A DNA stretch of 64,000 nucleotides from Nocardioides luteus (GTDB taxonomy: Bacteria > Actinomycetota > Actinomycetes > Propionibacteriales > Nocardioidaceae): positions 52,809-116,808 of the forward strand of contig NZ_BMRK01000015.1 of NCBI RefSeq assembly GCF_014648595.1. Reading direction: 5' to 3'. A model generated the notes under the pieces. The model was not told where the DNA came from. It saw only the letters and a program-made list of their open reading frames with translations, and did no database searches. The translations under genes and the position numbers were made by a program. Shown in pieces: positions 15,350-24,635 of this stretch (the stretch's first letter is position 1; each line of letters starts with the position of its first letter).

Positions 15350-16234
15350 GTGGACCAAGCCATCAGCCCGGTCGCTCGACCGGAGGCGCCCGTCGATCCC
15401 GTCGACACCATCAGGGCCTTCACAGACACCGGCCCGGTCGTCAGAGCCGAGCGGCGCTCGGTCGACGAGGACGAGTCGCGCCGCGCCAACGGCCCCGACT
15501 GGGACAGGTACGCCGACGAGTACCAAGCGACCCACGGGCCGTTCCTCGGTGCGGCCGGGTTCGTCTGGGGTCCGGAGGGCCTGACCGAGGCCGACCTCGG
15601 CGTCCTCGGCGACGTGAGCGGCAAGGACGTGCTCGAGCTCGGCTCCGGCGCCTGCCAGTGCTCGCGATGGGTGAACACCCAGGGCGGCCGCGCGGTGGGT
15701 CTGGACCTCTCCGGCCGCCAGCTCCAGCACTCGCGCCGCCTCGACGAGCAGACCGGCGTGGTCGTACCCGCGGTGCAGGCCACCGCCACCGACCTGCCCT
15801 TCGCCGACGACTCCTTCGACGTGGTCTTCTGCTCCTTCGGCGCGCTGCAGTTCGTCAGCGACATCGCGCACGCGCTCGCCGAGACCGTGCGTGTGCTGCG
15901 CCCCGGCGGCCGCTTCGCGTTCTCGATCACCCACCCGACCCGGTGGATGTTCCCCGACGACCCCGGCCCCGAGGGCCTGATCGCCGCGCAGTCCTACTGG
16001 GACCGCACCCCCTACGTCGAGGTCGACGACGAGACCGGCAGGGTCTCCTACGTCGAGCACCACCGCACCCTCGGCGACTGGGTCTCGCTGCTGTCCGGCG
16101 CCGGGTTCCGGATCACCGACCTGGTCGAGCCGGAGTGGCCCGAGGGCCACGAGCGGGTCTGGGGCGGCTGGTCGCGCACCCGCGGTGTGCTCACCCCCGG
16201 CACCGCGATCTTCGGCGCCGACCTTCTCGGCTGA
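15350..16234 (+). CDS. Class I SAM-dependent methyltransferase
   Basis: A 294-residue methyltransferase with a Methyltransf_11-type core. Motif I is VLELGSGACQCSRW near 94-107, motif II is VGLDLSGRQL near 115-124, and the post-II motifs are DLPFADDSFDVVFCSFGALQF and LRPGGRFAFSITHP. The N-terminal ~70 residues include RRANGPDWDRYADEYQATHG, a pattern common in actinobacterial members that methylate small molecules or lipids; the substrate is unknown. The GTG at 15350 has a -10 box 6 nt upstream. It is divergent from rpsA with 250 bp between them and followed by a gap with one copy of the GGTCGAG repeat. Confidence 0.85.
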   Translation: MDQAISPVARPEAPVDPVDTIRAFTDTGPVVRAERRSVDEDESRRANGPDWDRYADEYQATHGPFLGAAGFVWGPEGLTEADLGVLGDVSGKDVLELGSGACQCSRWVNTQGGRAVGLDLSGRQLQHSRRLDEQTGVVVPAVQATATDLPFADDSFDVVFCSFGALQFVSDIAHALAETVRVLRPGGRFAFSITHPTRWMFPDDPGPEGLIAAQSYWDRTPYVEVDDETGRVSYVEHHRTLGDWVSLLSGAGFRITDLVEPEWPEGHERVWGGWSRTRGVLTPGTAIFGADLLG

Positions 16235-16282
16235 CGAGATACCCGAAATAGGCGAAAGGTCCCGACCTGCTCGACCCTTGGA

Positions 16283-16301
16283 GGTCGAGCCTGTCGAGAC
16301 C
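16283..16301. repeat. GGTCGAG(C/T)xTGTCGAGACC element
   Basis: One copy of a short, partly palindromic element (GGTCGAGCCTGTCGAGACC) in the 91-bp gap between the methyltransferase and the DUF3068 gene. Further copies cluster at 61582-62545 and at the right edge. Confidence 0.6.
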
Positions 16302-16325
16302 CGTCGCTCTACGTCCTACGTGCCC

Positions 16326-17288
16326 TCAGGCATCGACCAGCGTGCGGTCGTCGGCGGCGGCGTGGGAGCCGCCGTTGGGCTTGCGGCCGCTGAGGACCAG
16401 CCAGAGGCCGACCAGCAGGAACAGCAGGCCGGCGACGAGGCCACCGACCGGGATCCAGGTGCCGATCAGCGTCAGCTTGGAGATGTTGGCCTCCGCGTCC
16501 TCGGCGTTGGTCGAGACGGTCTTGTCGTCGTAGCTCATCTCGGCGTCGATCAGCACCATGCCGCTGCTGGTGACCATCTTCTGGGTCGCGGTCTGGTCGA
16601 TGTAGGAGCCGGTGGTGGGCTCGACGTAGATCGTCTGGGTGGCCTCGTAGCTGCCGCGGACGTCGTCGTCGGTGTCGGCCTCGCCGTCCTCGCCCTTGGA
16701 CAGGATCTCGTCGTCGGAGGAGGCGGAGACCTCGAACTGGTAGGTCTTCACACCCTCGACCTCGACGTCGTCGACGTAGGTCGCGATCACGGTGGTGCCG
16801 AGCGTGTCGTCCCAGTAGTTGTAGTCGTGGCGCTGGGTGTCGAACGGGAACTTGCCGGCCAGACCGGTCATCCCCTCGACGGCCCGCTCCTCGCCGACGT
16901 ACTTGACCTGGTCCTTGACGACCTCGGAGGTCTTGCGGTCCATGGCGTAGGCACGCTCGGAGGCGGTCACCACGCGCTCGTCGTCCTCGGCCCGGGCACA
17001 GGTGGGCGTCTCGCCCTCCTGGATCATGATGCAGGCGGTCTCGACGAAGACGACCACCTCGTCGGTGGAGTCGTCCGGAGCCGCCTGCGTGGTCCGGGTG
17101 TACTTCACCGCCACCGGGGTGTCCGACTTGGCCAGAGCGCCGCTGGCGGTGCCTTCCAGGACCGTCTTCGTGTCGACGTTCAGCGGCACGGTCGCCGCGG
17201 CGTCCCTGCCCCAGAAACCTGCTACCGCGGCAGCGGCCAGCGCGAATGCGCCGACCAGCAAGAAGACATAACCAATCACTCTTCGCAT
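16326..17288 (-). CDS. DUF3068 (PorA-family-like) membrane protein
   Basis: A 320-residue envelope protein. It begins MRRVIGYVFLLVGAF, a signal-anchor span (about 4-27), continues as a long extracytoplasmic domain typical of DUF3068 (VDTKTVLEGTASG, the Tyr-x-Arg strand pattern and YNYWDDTLG), and ends with one C-terminal span (about 277-302) and a short cytoplasmic tail. The family is confined to actinobacteria and grouped with PorA-like proteins; its function is unclear. The start at 17288 is chosen because GGGAGGGG lies just upstream; the reading frame extends 31 codons further but without family-like sequence. It opens the envelope-glycan region and is divergent from the membrane protein gene at 17414. 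Confidence 0.82.
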   Translation of the reverse strand: MRRVIGYVFLLVGAFALAAAAVAGFWGRDAAATVPLNVDTKTVLEGTASGALAKSDTPVAVKYTRTTQAAPDDSTDEVVVFVETACIMIQEGETPTCARAEDDERVVTASERAYAMDRKTSEVVKDQVKYVGEERAVEGMTGLAGKFPFDTQRHDYNYWDDTLGTTVIATYVDDVEVEGVKTYQFEVSASSDDEILSKGEDGEADTDDDVRGSYEATQTIYVEPTTGSYIDQTATQKMVTSSGMVLIDAEMSYDDKTVSTNAEDAEANISKLTLIGTWIPVGGLVAGLLFLLVGLWLVLSGRKPNGGSHAAADDRTLVDA

Positions 17289-17413
17289 GTTGTTGCCCCT
17301 CCCAAGGCCTTCGGGTCCCCCCCTCGATCCGCGAACCGTAGCAGCAATACCGGGGCCGGTGTGCAACGGGTCACAAACCATGGACGCAACGAGGCCGGAA
17401 CCGTCGGTGATCT

Positions 17414-19330
17414 ATGCGACACTTCGTCCTCGTGTCACTCCCCCACCCCGTATCGACCGCTGATGACAGCGTTCATGACGACCTGCTGGCAACGCGCCGT
17501 CAGGTGCTCGCTGCCGCGTCGGTGATGATCCTGGCCCAGCTCGCCTTCCGCGCCTGGGCGATCAGCGGCTCCTGGTATCGCTTCGACGACGCCAACTTCA
17601 TGTCGAAGCTGATGTCGGACGGGCTCTCCGCCGACCTGCTCTTCCACGGGTTCGCCGGACACCTGATGCCGGGCGCGTTCGCGCTGACGGCCTACAACTT
17701 CGGCCTGGACCCGTACGCGTGGGCCTACCCGGCGATCGAGCTGCTGGTGCTCCAGGCGGTGGCGAACCTCGGTGCGCTGGTCTTCCTCTGCTCGGCGTTC
17801 GGCGTACGCCGCGGGATCCTGCCGCCGCTGGCGCTGTTCCTCTTCTCCTCGATCAGCCTGCCGGCGTTCCTGACCTGGGGCCCCGGGATCACCCAGCTGC
17901 CGTTCCTGGCCGCGATCTTCTGGGGGGCGTGGGCCCATCTGAACTACCTGCGCACCCGACGCTTCGGCTGGGCCCTCCTGGCCATGCTCATCACGCTGGC
18001 GGCGATCGCCTTCGGCGAGAAGGCGATGCTGCTCTTCTGGCCCTACGCCGTGCTGGCCCTGGGCTGGTTCGCCACCGGCGACATCCTCGCCCGGATGCGG
18101 ACGCTGTTCACCACCTACCTGCCCGGCGTGATCCTCTACGGCATCGTCTCGCTCGGCTCGGTGGCGGCATACCTCTTCCTCGGAGCCTCCTCCTCGAAGG
18201 CGTCGGGCACGACCGACGCCAACGGCTTCGCCATGGTCGCCCAGCGGTTCCTGTTCGAGTCCTGGGCGCCCGGCGCGGTCGGTGGGCCGCTGCGCTGGAC
18301 GTGGCTGGAGGGCAACTCGGCAGGCTGGTCCGAGCCAGGGGCGGTGGTCTCGGTGCTCGCTGTCGTCGCGCTGGCTCTGCTGACCTACGAGCTCGGCCGC
18401 ACCCGCTCCATCCCGCTGCGCGCCTGGTGGCTGGTCGGCGGCATCCTGGTCATCGACATCGGGCTGATCACCGGCATCCGGGCCGGAGGGGTCGGCCCCG
18501 ACATCGCGCTGGCCTACCGCTACCTCACCGACACCATCGCGGTCACCGCGATGGCGCTCGCGCTGGCCACGCTGCCCCTGCGCGGGGCGGTGGAGACGCT
18601 CGCTCCGACGCGTACCTCCGCCTTCCTGGACGTGCCCAAGCGGGTCGCCGTGGTCACCGCGATCGTCGCCGGGCTGGGGCTCTTCTCGTCCTTCTCCTAC
18701 GCCCAGGGCTGGCACGAGGACGACAACACCAGGCGCTACATCGACACCGTCCAGGCCGACCTGGCCGACGTGGACGAGCCGCTGCCGATGGCCGACGGCC
18801 CGGTGCCGGAGTGGATGGTCTGGGGTGCCTCACACCCCTACAACCAGGTCAGCCGGGTGCTGCGGCCGCTGGCCGACAAGATGGAGTTCCCGCGGGCCAG
18901 CACCGACCACCTCTACCTGGTCGACGAGGACGGCCACATCCGCCCGGCGGCGGTCGACCCCGAGCGCCGCGCCATCGGTGCCGTCGCCGCCTCGCAGAGC
19001 CGCGACAAGTGCACGATGCGGATCCGGCAGACCCCGCTCCAGGTCGCCTTGGACGGCGGTGTGGACGGTGCCGGGTGGTGGGTCCGGGTCTCCTACGTGG
19101 CCGGCGCCGACGACGCCGGCCGGATGCGGGTCACCGCTGGCGACCACAGCTACGACGTGGACATCCGGCCCGGGTTCCGCAGCCTCTACCTGCGCACCGG
19201 CGAGGGCCGGTTCGACACCCTGGAGTTCCAGAGCCTGACCCCGGGCTCGAAGCCGTGCCTCGGCGGCGTCGAGATCGGCAACGTGGTGCCGTTCGGTGAC
19301 CCGATCTCCGGCCCGGAGGCCGAGGAGTGA
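17414..19330 (+). CDS. Polytopic membrane protein, GT-C-glycosyltransferase-like
   Basis: The 638-residue product has about 10-11 hydrophobic segments between residues 33 and 440, then a C-terminal extracytoplasmic domain (about 450-638). An early YRFDDANFM acidic motif follows the first span, in the position of the catalytic Asp/Glu of GT-C enzymes that use polyprenyl-phosphate sugars. The soluble tail has a beta-rich pattern and a Cys pair. I cannot name a substrate. The ATG at 17414 and a GTG at 17432 are both possible starts. Its stop overlaps the acyltransferase start (TGATG), so the two are translationally coupled and probably act on the same surface glycan. Confidence 0.75.
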   Translation: MRHFVLVSLPHPVSTADDSVHDDLLATRRQVLAAASVMILAQLAFRAWAISGSWYRFDDANFMSKLMSDGLSADLLFHGFAGHLMPGAFALTAYNFGLDPYAWAYPAIELLVLQAVANLGALVFLCSAFGVRRGILPPLALFLFSSISLPAFLTWGPGITQLPFLAAIFWGAWAHLNYLRTRRFGWALLAMLITLAAIAFGEKAMLLFWPYAVLALGWFATGDILARMRTLFTTYLPGVILYGIVSLGSVAAYLFLGASSSKASGTTDANGFAMVAQRFLFESWAPGAVGGPLRWTWLEGNSAGWSEPGAVVSVLAVVALALLTYELGRTRSIPLRAWWLVGGILVIDIGLITGIRAGGVGPDIALAYRYLTDTIAVTAMALALATLPLRGAVETLAPTRTSAFLDVPKRVAVVTAIVAGLGLFSSFSYAQGWHEDDNTRRYIDTVQADLADVDEPLPMADGPVPEWMVWGASHPYNQVSRVLRPLADKMEFPRASTDHLYLVDEDGHIRPAAVDPERRAIGAVAASQSRDKCTMRIRQTPLQVALDGGVDGAGWWVRVSYVAGADDAGRMRVTAGDHSYDVDIRPGFRSLYLRTGEGRFDTLEFQSLTPGSKPCLGGVEIGNVVPFGDPISGPEAEE

Positions 19331-20532
19331 TGGACCGCCGGTTCCTCACCCTCGACGCGCTGCGTGCCGTCGGGGCGCTGATGGTGGTGCTGACCCACGT
19401 CGGCTTCCACACCGGCCGCTATCCGCAGGGCTGGACGGGGGCGATGATCGCCCACCTCGACCTCGGCGTGGCGATCTTCTTCGTGGTCTCCGGGTTCCTG
19501 CTGGCCCGTCCGTGGTTCGCGGCCAGCGCCGCCGGCACCCGGCCGCCGAGCACCGGCCGCTACCTGTGGAAGCGCGCGCTGCGCATCCTGCCGCTCTACT
19601 GGGTCGTGGTCGCGGTCTGCCTGATCTTCGCGCCGGCCAACTCAGACGTCGGCCTCGGTGGCTGGATCGCCAACCTGACCCTGACCCAGATCTACACCCA
19701 GGAGACCCACGCCTACGGCCTGGCCCACATGTGGAGCCTGTGCACCGAGGTCGCCTTCTACCTCGCCCTGCCGCTGGTGGTGCGGCTGCTGACGCCCCGC
19801 TCCCGCCTGGACGTACGCCGCGTGCTGGTCGTCTCGCTGGTCCTCTCGATCGGCGGCGTGGTCTTCGCCGCCGGCGCCCGCACCTGGTTCGACCAGCCGT
19901 TCGCGGCCGAGTGGCTGCCGGCGTACCTGCCGTGGTTCCTGGCCGGCACCGCCCTGGCCGCCTGCTCGGTCGACCCCGGCATGCGAGCACGCCTGGACAT
20001 CGCCGCCCGCGACCTGGCCGGCTGGTGGCTGCTGGCCCTGGGACTCTTCGTGGCCGCGTGCACGCCGATCACCGGGCCGACCGGGCTCGTGGACACGCCG
20101 ACGCCGGCTGAGTCGGCGCTCAAGTGCGTGCTCTACTGCGCGGTCGCGGTGTGCATCATCGTGCCGCTGGTCTTCGGGCCCGAGCTGGAGGGGCCCGTGC
20201 GGCGGTGGCTGGCCGGGCCCGTGCCCAGCGGGCTCGGCGAGATCTCCTACGGCATCTTCTCCATCCACATGTTCGTGCTGCTCATGGGCATGGAGCTGCT
20301 CGGCTTCGGCACGTTCAACGACCGCTTCTGGACCGTGCTGGGGATGACCGTCGTGGTCACCGTGCCGCTGGCGGCGCTGTCCTACTTCCTCCTCGAGCGC
20401 CGGGTGATGCGCCTGCGCGGCTGGCGGCCGGTCAGGGGCGCCTCGTCGCGCCAGCCCACCGAGAGCCTCAGCCGCGGCTCGGCCGAGGCGGCCGCCGCGA
20501 CGAGCACCAGCGCGAGCAGCGAGAGCGCCTGA
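19330..20532 (+). CDS. Acyltransferase 3 family membrane protein (OafA/YrhL-like)
   Basis: A 400-residue integral membrane acyltransferase that should transfer acetyl or another acyl group to an envelope glycan. The family hallmarks are present: LDALRAVGALMVVLTHVGFH at the N-terminus with the essential His near residue 20, FFVVSGFLLARPW with the R of the SGFLL motif, and SYGIFSIHMF near residue 310. About ten spans are seen. The short Ser/Ala/Arg-rich tail after residue 360 lies over aftD on the other strand; the two genes overlap tail to tail by 151 bp. The ATG at 19330 shares its A with the preceding TGA; a GTG at 19327 is an alternative. Confidence 0.9.
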   Translation: MDRRFLTLDALRAVGALMVVLTHVGFHTGRYPQGWTGAMIAHLDLGVAIFFVVSGFLLARPWFAASAAGTRPPSTGRYLWKRALRILPLYWVVVAVCLIFAPANSDVGLGGWIANLTLTQIYTQETHAYGLAHMWSLCTEVAFYLALPLVVRLLTPRSRLDVRRVLVVSLVLSIGGVVFAAGARTWFDQPFAAEWLPAYLPWFLAGTALAACSVDPGMRARLDIAARDLAGWWLLALGLFVAACTPITGPTGLVDTPTPAESALKCVLYCAVAVCIIVPLVFGPELEGPVRRWLAGPVPSGLGEISYGIFSIHMFVLLMGMELLGFGTFNDRFWTVLGMTVVVTVPLAALSYFLLERRVMRLRGWRPVRGASSRQPTESLSRGSAEAAAATSTSASSESA

Positions 20533-23500
20533 GCCGTCCAGGCGGGCGGGTCCCAGGGCATCTCCCAGGCGGTCGGGAGGATCTCCACGGCCAGGGCCCC
20601 GGCGAGCAGCGCAGCCCCTGATCCGGTGGCCAGCAGGCGCACCACGGCGGGGCTGCGGCCGGTCACGCGCGGCAGCAGCCAGGCCGCGACGGACGCCAGG
20701 GCGCCCCACCAGCCGGCGAGCAGGCCGGCGACGAGGGTGAGCACCCCCAGGTCGTACCAGCGCCACGGTGCGGCGACCGGGAACAGCTCGAGGCTGGGCG
20801 GGGTGCCACGGCGACGCCACGAGGTCACCAGCGCGAGCGCCAGGACGATCGCCGCGCCGATGCCGCCGGCGATCAGCCCGGCGCGATAGGCACCGTCGGG
20901 CGCGAAGCCGAAACGTACCTCTCCGCTCGCGCCTGCCGGCACGATCCAACCCTGCTGCCAGCCGTCGACGCGCTGGGCTCGCAGGGTCTCGCCGTCGAGG
21001 GTCGCGGTGGCGCCGGGGTTGATGTTCTGCGGGAGCACCAGGACCCGGTCGTACGGCTCGGCGGAGACGGTCGCGGAGACCGCGGCGTCACGGTCGTCGC
21101 GCTCGACCGAGACCGGCACCGGCGGCTCGGCGTCCGGGATGACGTCGGCGCTGAGCTCGAGGCTGTCGACGCGGAGCGCGGTGCCCGGCTGGGCCAGCAG
21201 CGTGTTCTCCCCCGGCTCCAGCTCTACGGGGTCCTTGTCGCACACCTTCAGGTGCACGTCGACGCCGCGCAGCAGGTCGGAGAGCGACCCGCTGACCGAG
21301 GTGCGGACCTGACGGTCGCCGACCTCGATGCGCGGCCCGTCGGCACAGCCGGCCTCGAGCCGACCCTTCCCGAGGGGGCGGTCGTTGATCCGCAGCTCGG
21401 TGATGCCGACGGGGACCTCGGAGGCGTCGGCCAGGCTCGAGGGCTGGTCGTAGGCGGCGTCGGTCTCGGTGACCAGGATCTTCAGCCGGTCGGTGCGCCA
21501 GGCCCGGGGCAGCTCCACGGTGCCGTCCTCGCCGACCTTGCGGGTGACCGAGCGCTTCTTGGGGCGGCGCAGGTCGGTGACCTCCACCTCGGTGGGGGCG
21601 CTGACCGCGGCGGCCTCGTTGACCAGGAGCTGCAGCGACCTGACCCGCTGCCGCTCGGGCAGCCTGAGGGTCACCGCGGCCTCGCCGGTCGTGGGAGCCC
21701 GCCACGAGGTGCCCTCGTCGCGGTCGACCATCGCGAGCGCCGACTGGGCGATGTCGCCACGGCTCGGGGCGGTGATGTCGACGCCCGCGAGCTTCGCGGC
21801 CGCGGTGGCGTAGGCGTGGTCGCGGCGCAGCGAGACGGTGCCGGTGATGCCGAAGGACTGGCCGCGAGTGAGGGTCACCAGCCGGTCCAGATCGTCGCCG
21901 TCGTCGCCGTGGTCGGCCAGGAACGGCTCGCAGTAGAGCACCCCGCTCTGGTCGATGCAGCCGTTGCGGTCGGCGTCGCGGCTGAGCCGGATCTTGCGGA
22001 TCGTGGCGTCCTCGGGAGGCTCGGGCAGCGCGACCATCCGCTGCGGCTCGACGCCCTCGATCTCGAGCTCGCTGATCCCCCAGGGCCCGTACGTCGCGGC
22101 TCCGCGCGCGGTGATGGTGAGGTTGCGGGCGCTGAAGCCGGTGAGGTCGTAGGTCGCCTCCTCCCCCGGCTGCGGGGCGTAGACCTTCCGCATCTGCGCA
22201 CCGGCGACGAGCTCGAGCCGCTCGACGCCGATCACGTTCGCGGGGATGGAGATGGTCACCTTGCCGAGGTCGACCTCGTCCTCGAAGCGCACCCGGAACC
22301 AGGCGCCCTCGGGGCTGCGCCCCCAGCCGGTCTCGGTGCGCCACTCGGTCTCGGGGTCGCCGTCGAGGGCAGCGGACGGTGCGCGGCCCCGGTCGACCGG
22401 GAGGTCGCTCGGCATCGCTGCCGAGCTGGAGGCCTCCACGGCCTCGACGCCGCGCCAGACCAGGGTGCTCTGCCAGCGCTCCTGGTCCTCGAGGTAGCGG
22501 TGGAAGTTCTCCGGCTTGTCGGAGTCGACGCCCTGCTCGGCGGTGCGGGTCGCCGAGGTGTTCTCGCGGACTCCCGAGAAGAGGGTCGTCCGCCGCCGCT
22601 GCCCGTCGGTGAGGATGACGTCGGTGCGTTCGGCACCGCCGTCCTCGGCCCTGGTGTCGTCGGCGGTCAGGACCGCCGGGGCACCGCTCGCTGGCTCACC
22701 GGGGTCGCCCATCACGGTCGTCCGGGCCGGGATCAGGGTCGCGCCGGAGGTGGCGTCGTCGACCTCGTAGATCTCGATCGGCGGGTACTCCCCCGCCAGG
22801 CCGCCGTCGACGAGCACCCGGGTGCCCTTCTCCCGGTGGTAGGTCGTGTTGCCGAAGTCGTCGCCGAAGCGCTTCTCCCGGGTCAGGCCGGGTGACTGGT
22901 CGAGGGTCGAGTGGACGAGCGAGGGCGGCGGCGCGCCGGTGGTGCCCCAGTGGAGGTCGTTGCGCACCAGCAGCCGGGTGACGCCGGCCTTGGCGAGCAT
23001 CGGCGCCAGGTCGCTGCTCGGGCCGCCGCGCTCGAGCTCCTCGGTGACCCGGTCGAGCCAGACCACGTTGCCGGGCTCGGCCAGCGGCACCACGCCGCGT
23101 ACGGCCCAGCGGGAGTCGGCGTAGGGCTGGAGGACCTCGTCGTGGGTGCTGCCCCACAGGTAGTCGCCGAACCGCGCTGCGGGGACGACCAGGGTGACGC
23201 CGCCGTCGTCGTTCTCGGAGAGGTAGTCGGCGGCCTCGGTCCAGAAGGACGGGACGTTCTCGATCGAGCCCGGGGGCGGCACCTGGCCGCGTACCCACGG
23301 CACCGCCAGGCCGGCCAGCGAGGCGACCACCGCGATCACGAAGACGGTGCGCAGCCACTGCGCAGCCTTGGAGGTCGCCGCCGCGCGCCGGGCGAGCTCG
23401 GCCCGGAAGAGGATCGTCTCGACGGTGAGCACGACCCCGGCGGCCAGGCCGATGCGGAGCACCGCGTCGTACTTGTGGCTGTTGCGCACCGCGGCCAGGG

Positions 23501-24635
23501 CGCCGTCGACCAGGTCCTGGCGGGACTCGGCGCCCCAGCCGGCCAGCGCGCCCGTGTAGCCGATCCCGACCAGGACCGCCCCGGCCAGCACGCAGCCGAT
23601 CAGGAACCGGCTCTCCGGGTGCTTGCGGGCCCGGCCCAGGCCGGCCAGCCCGGCCAGGCCGATCGCGACCACCGCGGCCGCGTCGAGGACCAGGTAGGGA
23701 GTCGCGTGCAGGCTCTGCCCGGCCGGGTAGTAGATCGGGTCGGCGTAGGCGACCCAGTCGGAGGTGCCGAGCAGCGTCGGCAGCAGACCGGTGGTGGAGG
23801 AGGTCACCGCAGCGGTCTCGATGTAGTCGAGGAAGGGCGGGATGTAGCGGCCCTGGAGCAGCAGCGGGATGGTCCACCACAGGGTGGCCAGGATCGTCAT
23901 CGCGCCCCACAGGACCAGCACCGCGAAGCGTCTGGCGCCGGTGCGGGTCAGCAGGAAGACCACGCCCGGCACGAGCACCGCCGAGACCGCGGTGGCGTTG
24001 ACGCCGCCCGCGCAGGCGACCGCGAGCGCGGCCACCGCGCACCAGCGCAGCAGGTCCTTGGTCGTGGTCGTGCCGCTGGCCCGGATGACCGCGAGCAGCA
24101 CCCACGGCGCGACCGCGGTCGGCCACAGCTCGACCGAGTTGGCGCCGAGGATGGTCATCACCCGCGGCGTCAGGACGTACGCGGCGGCACCCGCCACCTG
24201 CGCCCACGGCCGTCCCAGCCGCAGCTCGCGGGCGAGCAGGAGGATGCCGAGGAAGGCCAGGTTGAGCAGCAGCGCCCACCACAGCCGCTGGATCACCCAC
24301 TCCGGCAGCGTGGCCAGCTTGCCGAGCCCGTAGAACGGGCCCATCGGCCACAGGTAGCCGATCGCCTGGTTCTGCACCTGACCGAAGGCGCCCTGGGCGT
24401 CCCACATCCGCAGCGCACGGGCCAGGAAGGCCCACGGGTCGGCGCTGAGGTCGAACTTGGTGTCGGCGACGATCCGGCCCGGCGCCTGGGTGAAGGTGAT
24501 CGCGGTCAGGATCGCGACGTACGCGGCGACCCGGAGCTTCGAGGTGGCCGAGGGTGGCGGCGAGGCGATCGGCTCGACGGTGGGCTCGGGGATCGGTTCG
24601 ACGACGGGCTCGCCGACGGTCGGGCCCTGCGTCAC
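20382..24635 (-). CDS. aftD: Alpha-(1->3)-arabinofuranosyltransferase, AftD-like
   Basis: A 1417-residue membrane glycosyltransferase, the length of mycobacterial AftD, which adds 3-linked arabinofuranose branches from decaprenyl-phosphoarabinose. Spans cluster between residues 35 and 480, with TKFDLSADPWAFLARALRMWD near 55-75 as the GT-C acidic loop. A very long extracytoplasmic part follows with carbohydrate-binding/discoidin-like modules (for example DGDPETEWRTETGWGRSPEG near 775 and DRDEGTSWRAP near 980), and several spans return near 1270-1390. I placed the start at the GTG at 24635 because it overlaps the methyltransferase stop as GTGA; the frame extends 100 codons upstream but only as antisense-like sequence. 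Neighbouring DUF2613 and GT genes support the role. Confidence 0.9.
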   Translation of the reverse strand: MTQGPTVGEPVVEPIPEPTVEPIASPPPSATSKLRVAAYVAILTAITFTQAPGRIVADTKFDLSADPWAFLARALRMWDAQGAFGQVQNQAIGYLWPMGPFYGLGKLATLPEWVIQRLWWALLLNLAFLGILLLARELRLGRPWAQVAGAAAYVLTPRVMTILGANSVELWPTAVAPWVLLAVIRASGTTTTKDLLRWCAVAALAVACAGGVNATAVSAVLVPGVVFLLTRTGARRFAVLVLWGAMTILATLWWTIPLLLQGRYIPPFLDYIETAAVTSSTTGLLPTLLGTSDWVAYADPIYYPAGQSLHATPYLVLDAAAVVAIGLAGLAGLGRARKHPESRFLIGCVLAGAVLVGIGYTGALAGWGAESRQDLVDGALAAVRNSHKYDAVLRIGLAAGVVLTVETILFRAELARRAAATSKAAQWLRTVFVIAVVASLAGLAVPWVRGQVPPPGSIENVPSFWTEAADYLSENDDGGVTLVVPAARFGDYLWGSTHDEVLQPYADSRWAVRGVVPLAEPGNVVWLDRVTEELERGGPSSDLAPMLAKAGVTRLLVRNDLHWGTTGAPPPSLVHSTLDQSPGLTREKRFGDDFGNTTYHREKGTRVLVDGGLAGEYPPIEIYEVDDATSGATLIPARTTVMGDPGEPASGAPAVLTADDTRAEDGGAERTDVILTDGQRRRTTLFSGVRENTSATRTAEQGVDSDKPENFHRYLEDQERWQSTLVWRGVEAVEASSSAAMPSDLPVDRGRAPSAALDGDPETEWRTETGWGRSPEGAWFRVRFEDEVDLGKVTISIPANVIGVERLELVAGAQMRKVYAPQPGEEATYDLTGFSARNLTITARGAATYGPWGISELEIEGVEPQRMVALPEPPEDATIRKIRLSRDADRNGCIDQSGVLYCEPFLADHGDDGDDLDRLVTLTRGQSFGITGTVSLRRDHAYATAAAKLAGVDITAPSRGDIAQSALAMVDRDEGTSWRAPTTGEAAVTLRLPERQRVRSLQLLVNEAAAVSAPTEVEVTDLRRPKKRSVTRKVGEDGTVELPRAWRTDRLKILVTETDAAYDQPSSLADASEVPVGITELRINDRPLGKGRLEAGCADGPRIEVGDRQVRTSVSGSLSDLLRGVDVHLKVCDKDPVELEPGENTLLAQPGTALRVDSLELSADVIPDAEPPVPVSVERDDRDAAVSATVSAEPYDRVLVLPQNINPGATATLDGETLRAQRVDGWQQGWIVPAGASGEVRFGFAPDGAYRAGLIAGGIGAAIVLALALVTSWRRRGTPPSLELFPVAAPWRWYDLGVLTLVAGLLAGWWGALASVAAWLLPRVTGRSPAVVRLLATGSGAALLAGALAVEILPTAWEMPWDPPAWTAQALSLLALVLVAAAASAEPRLRLSVGWRDEAPLTGRQPRRRITRRSRRK

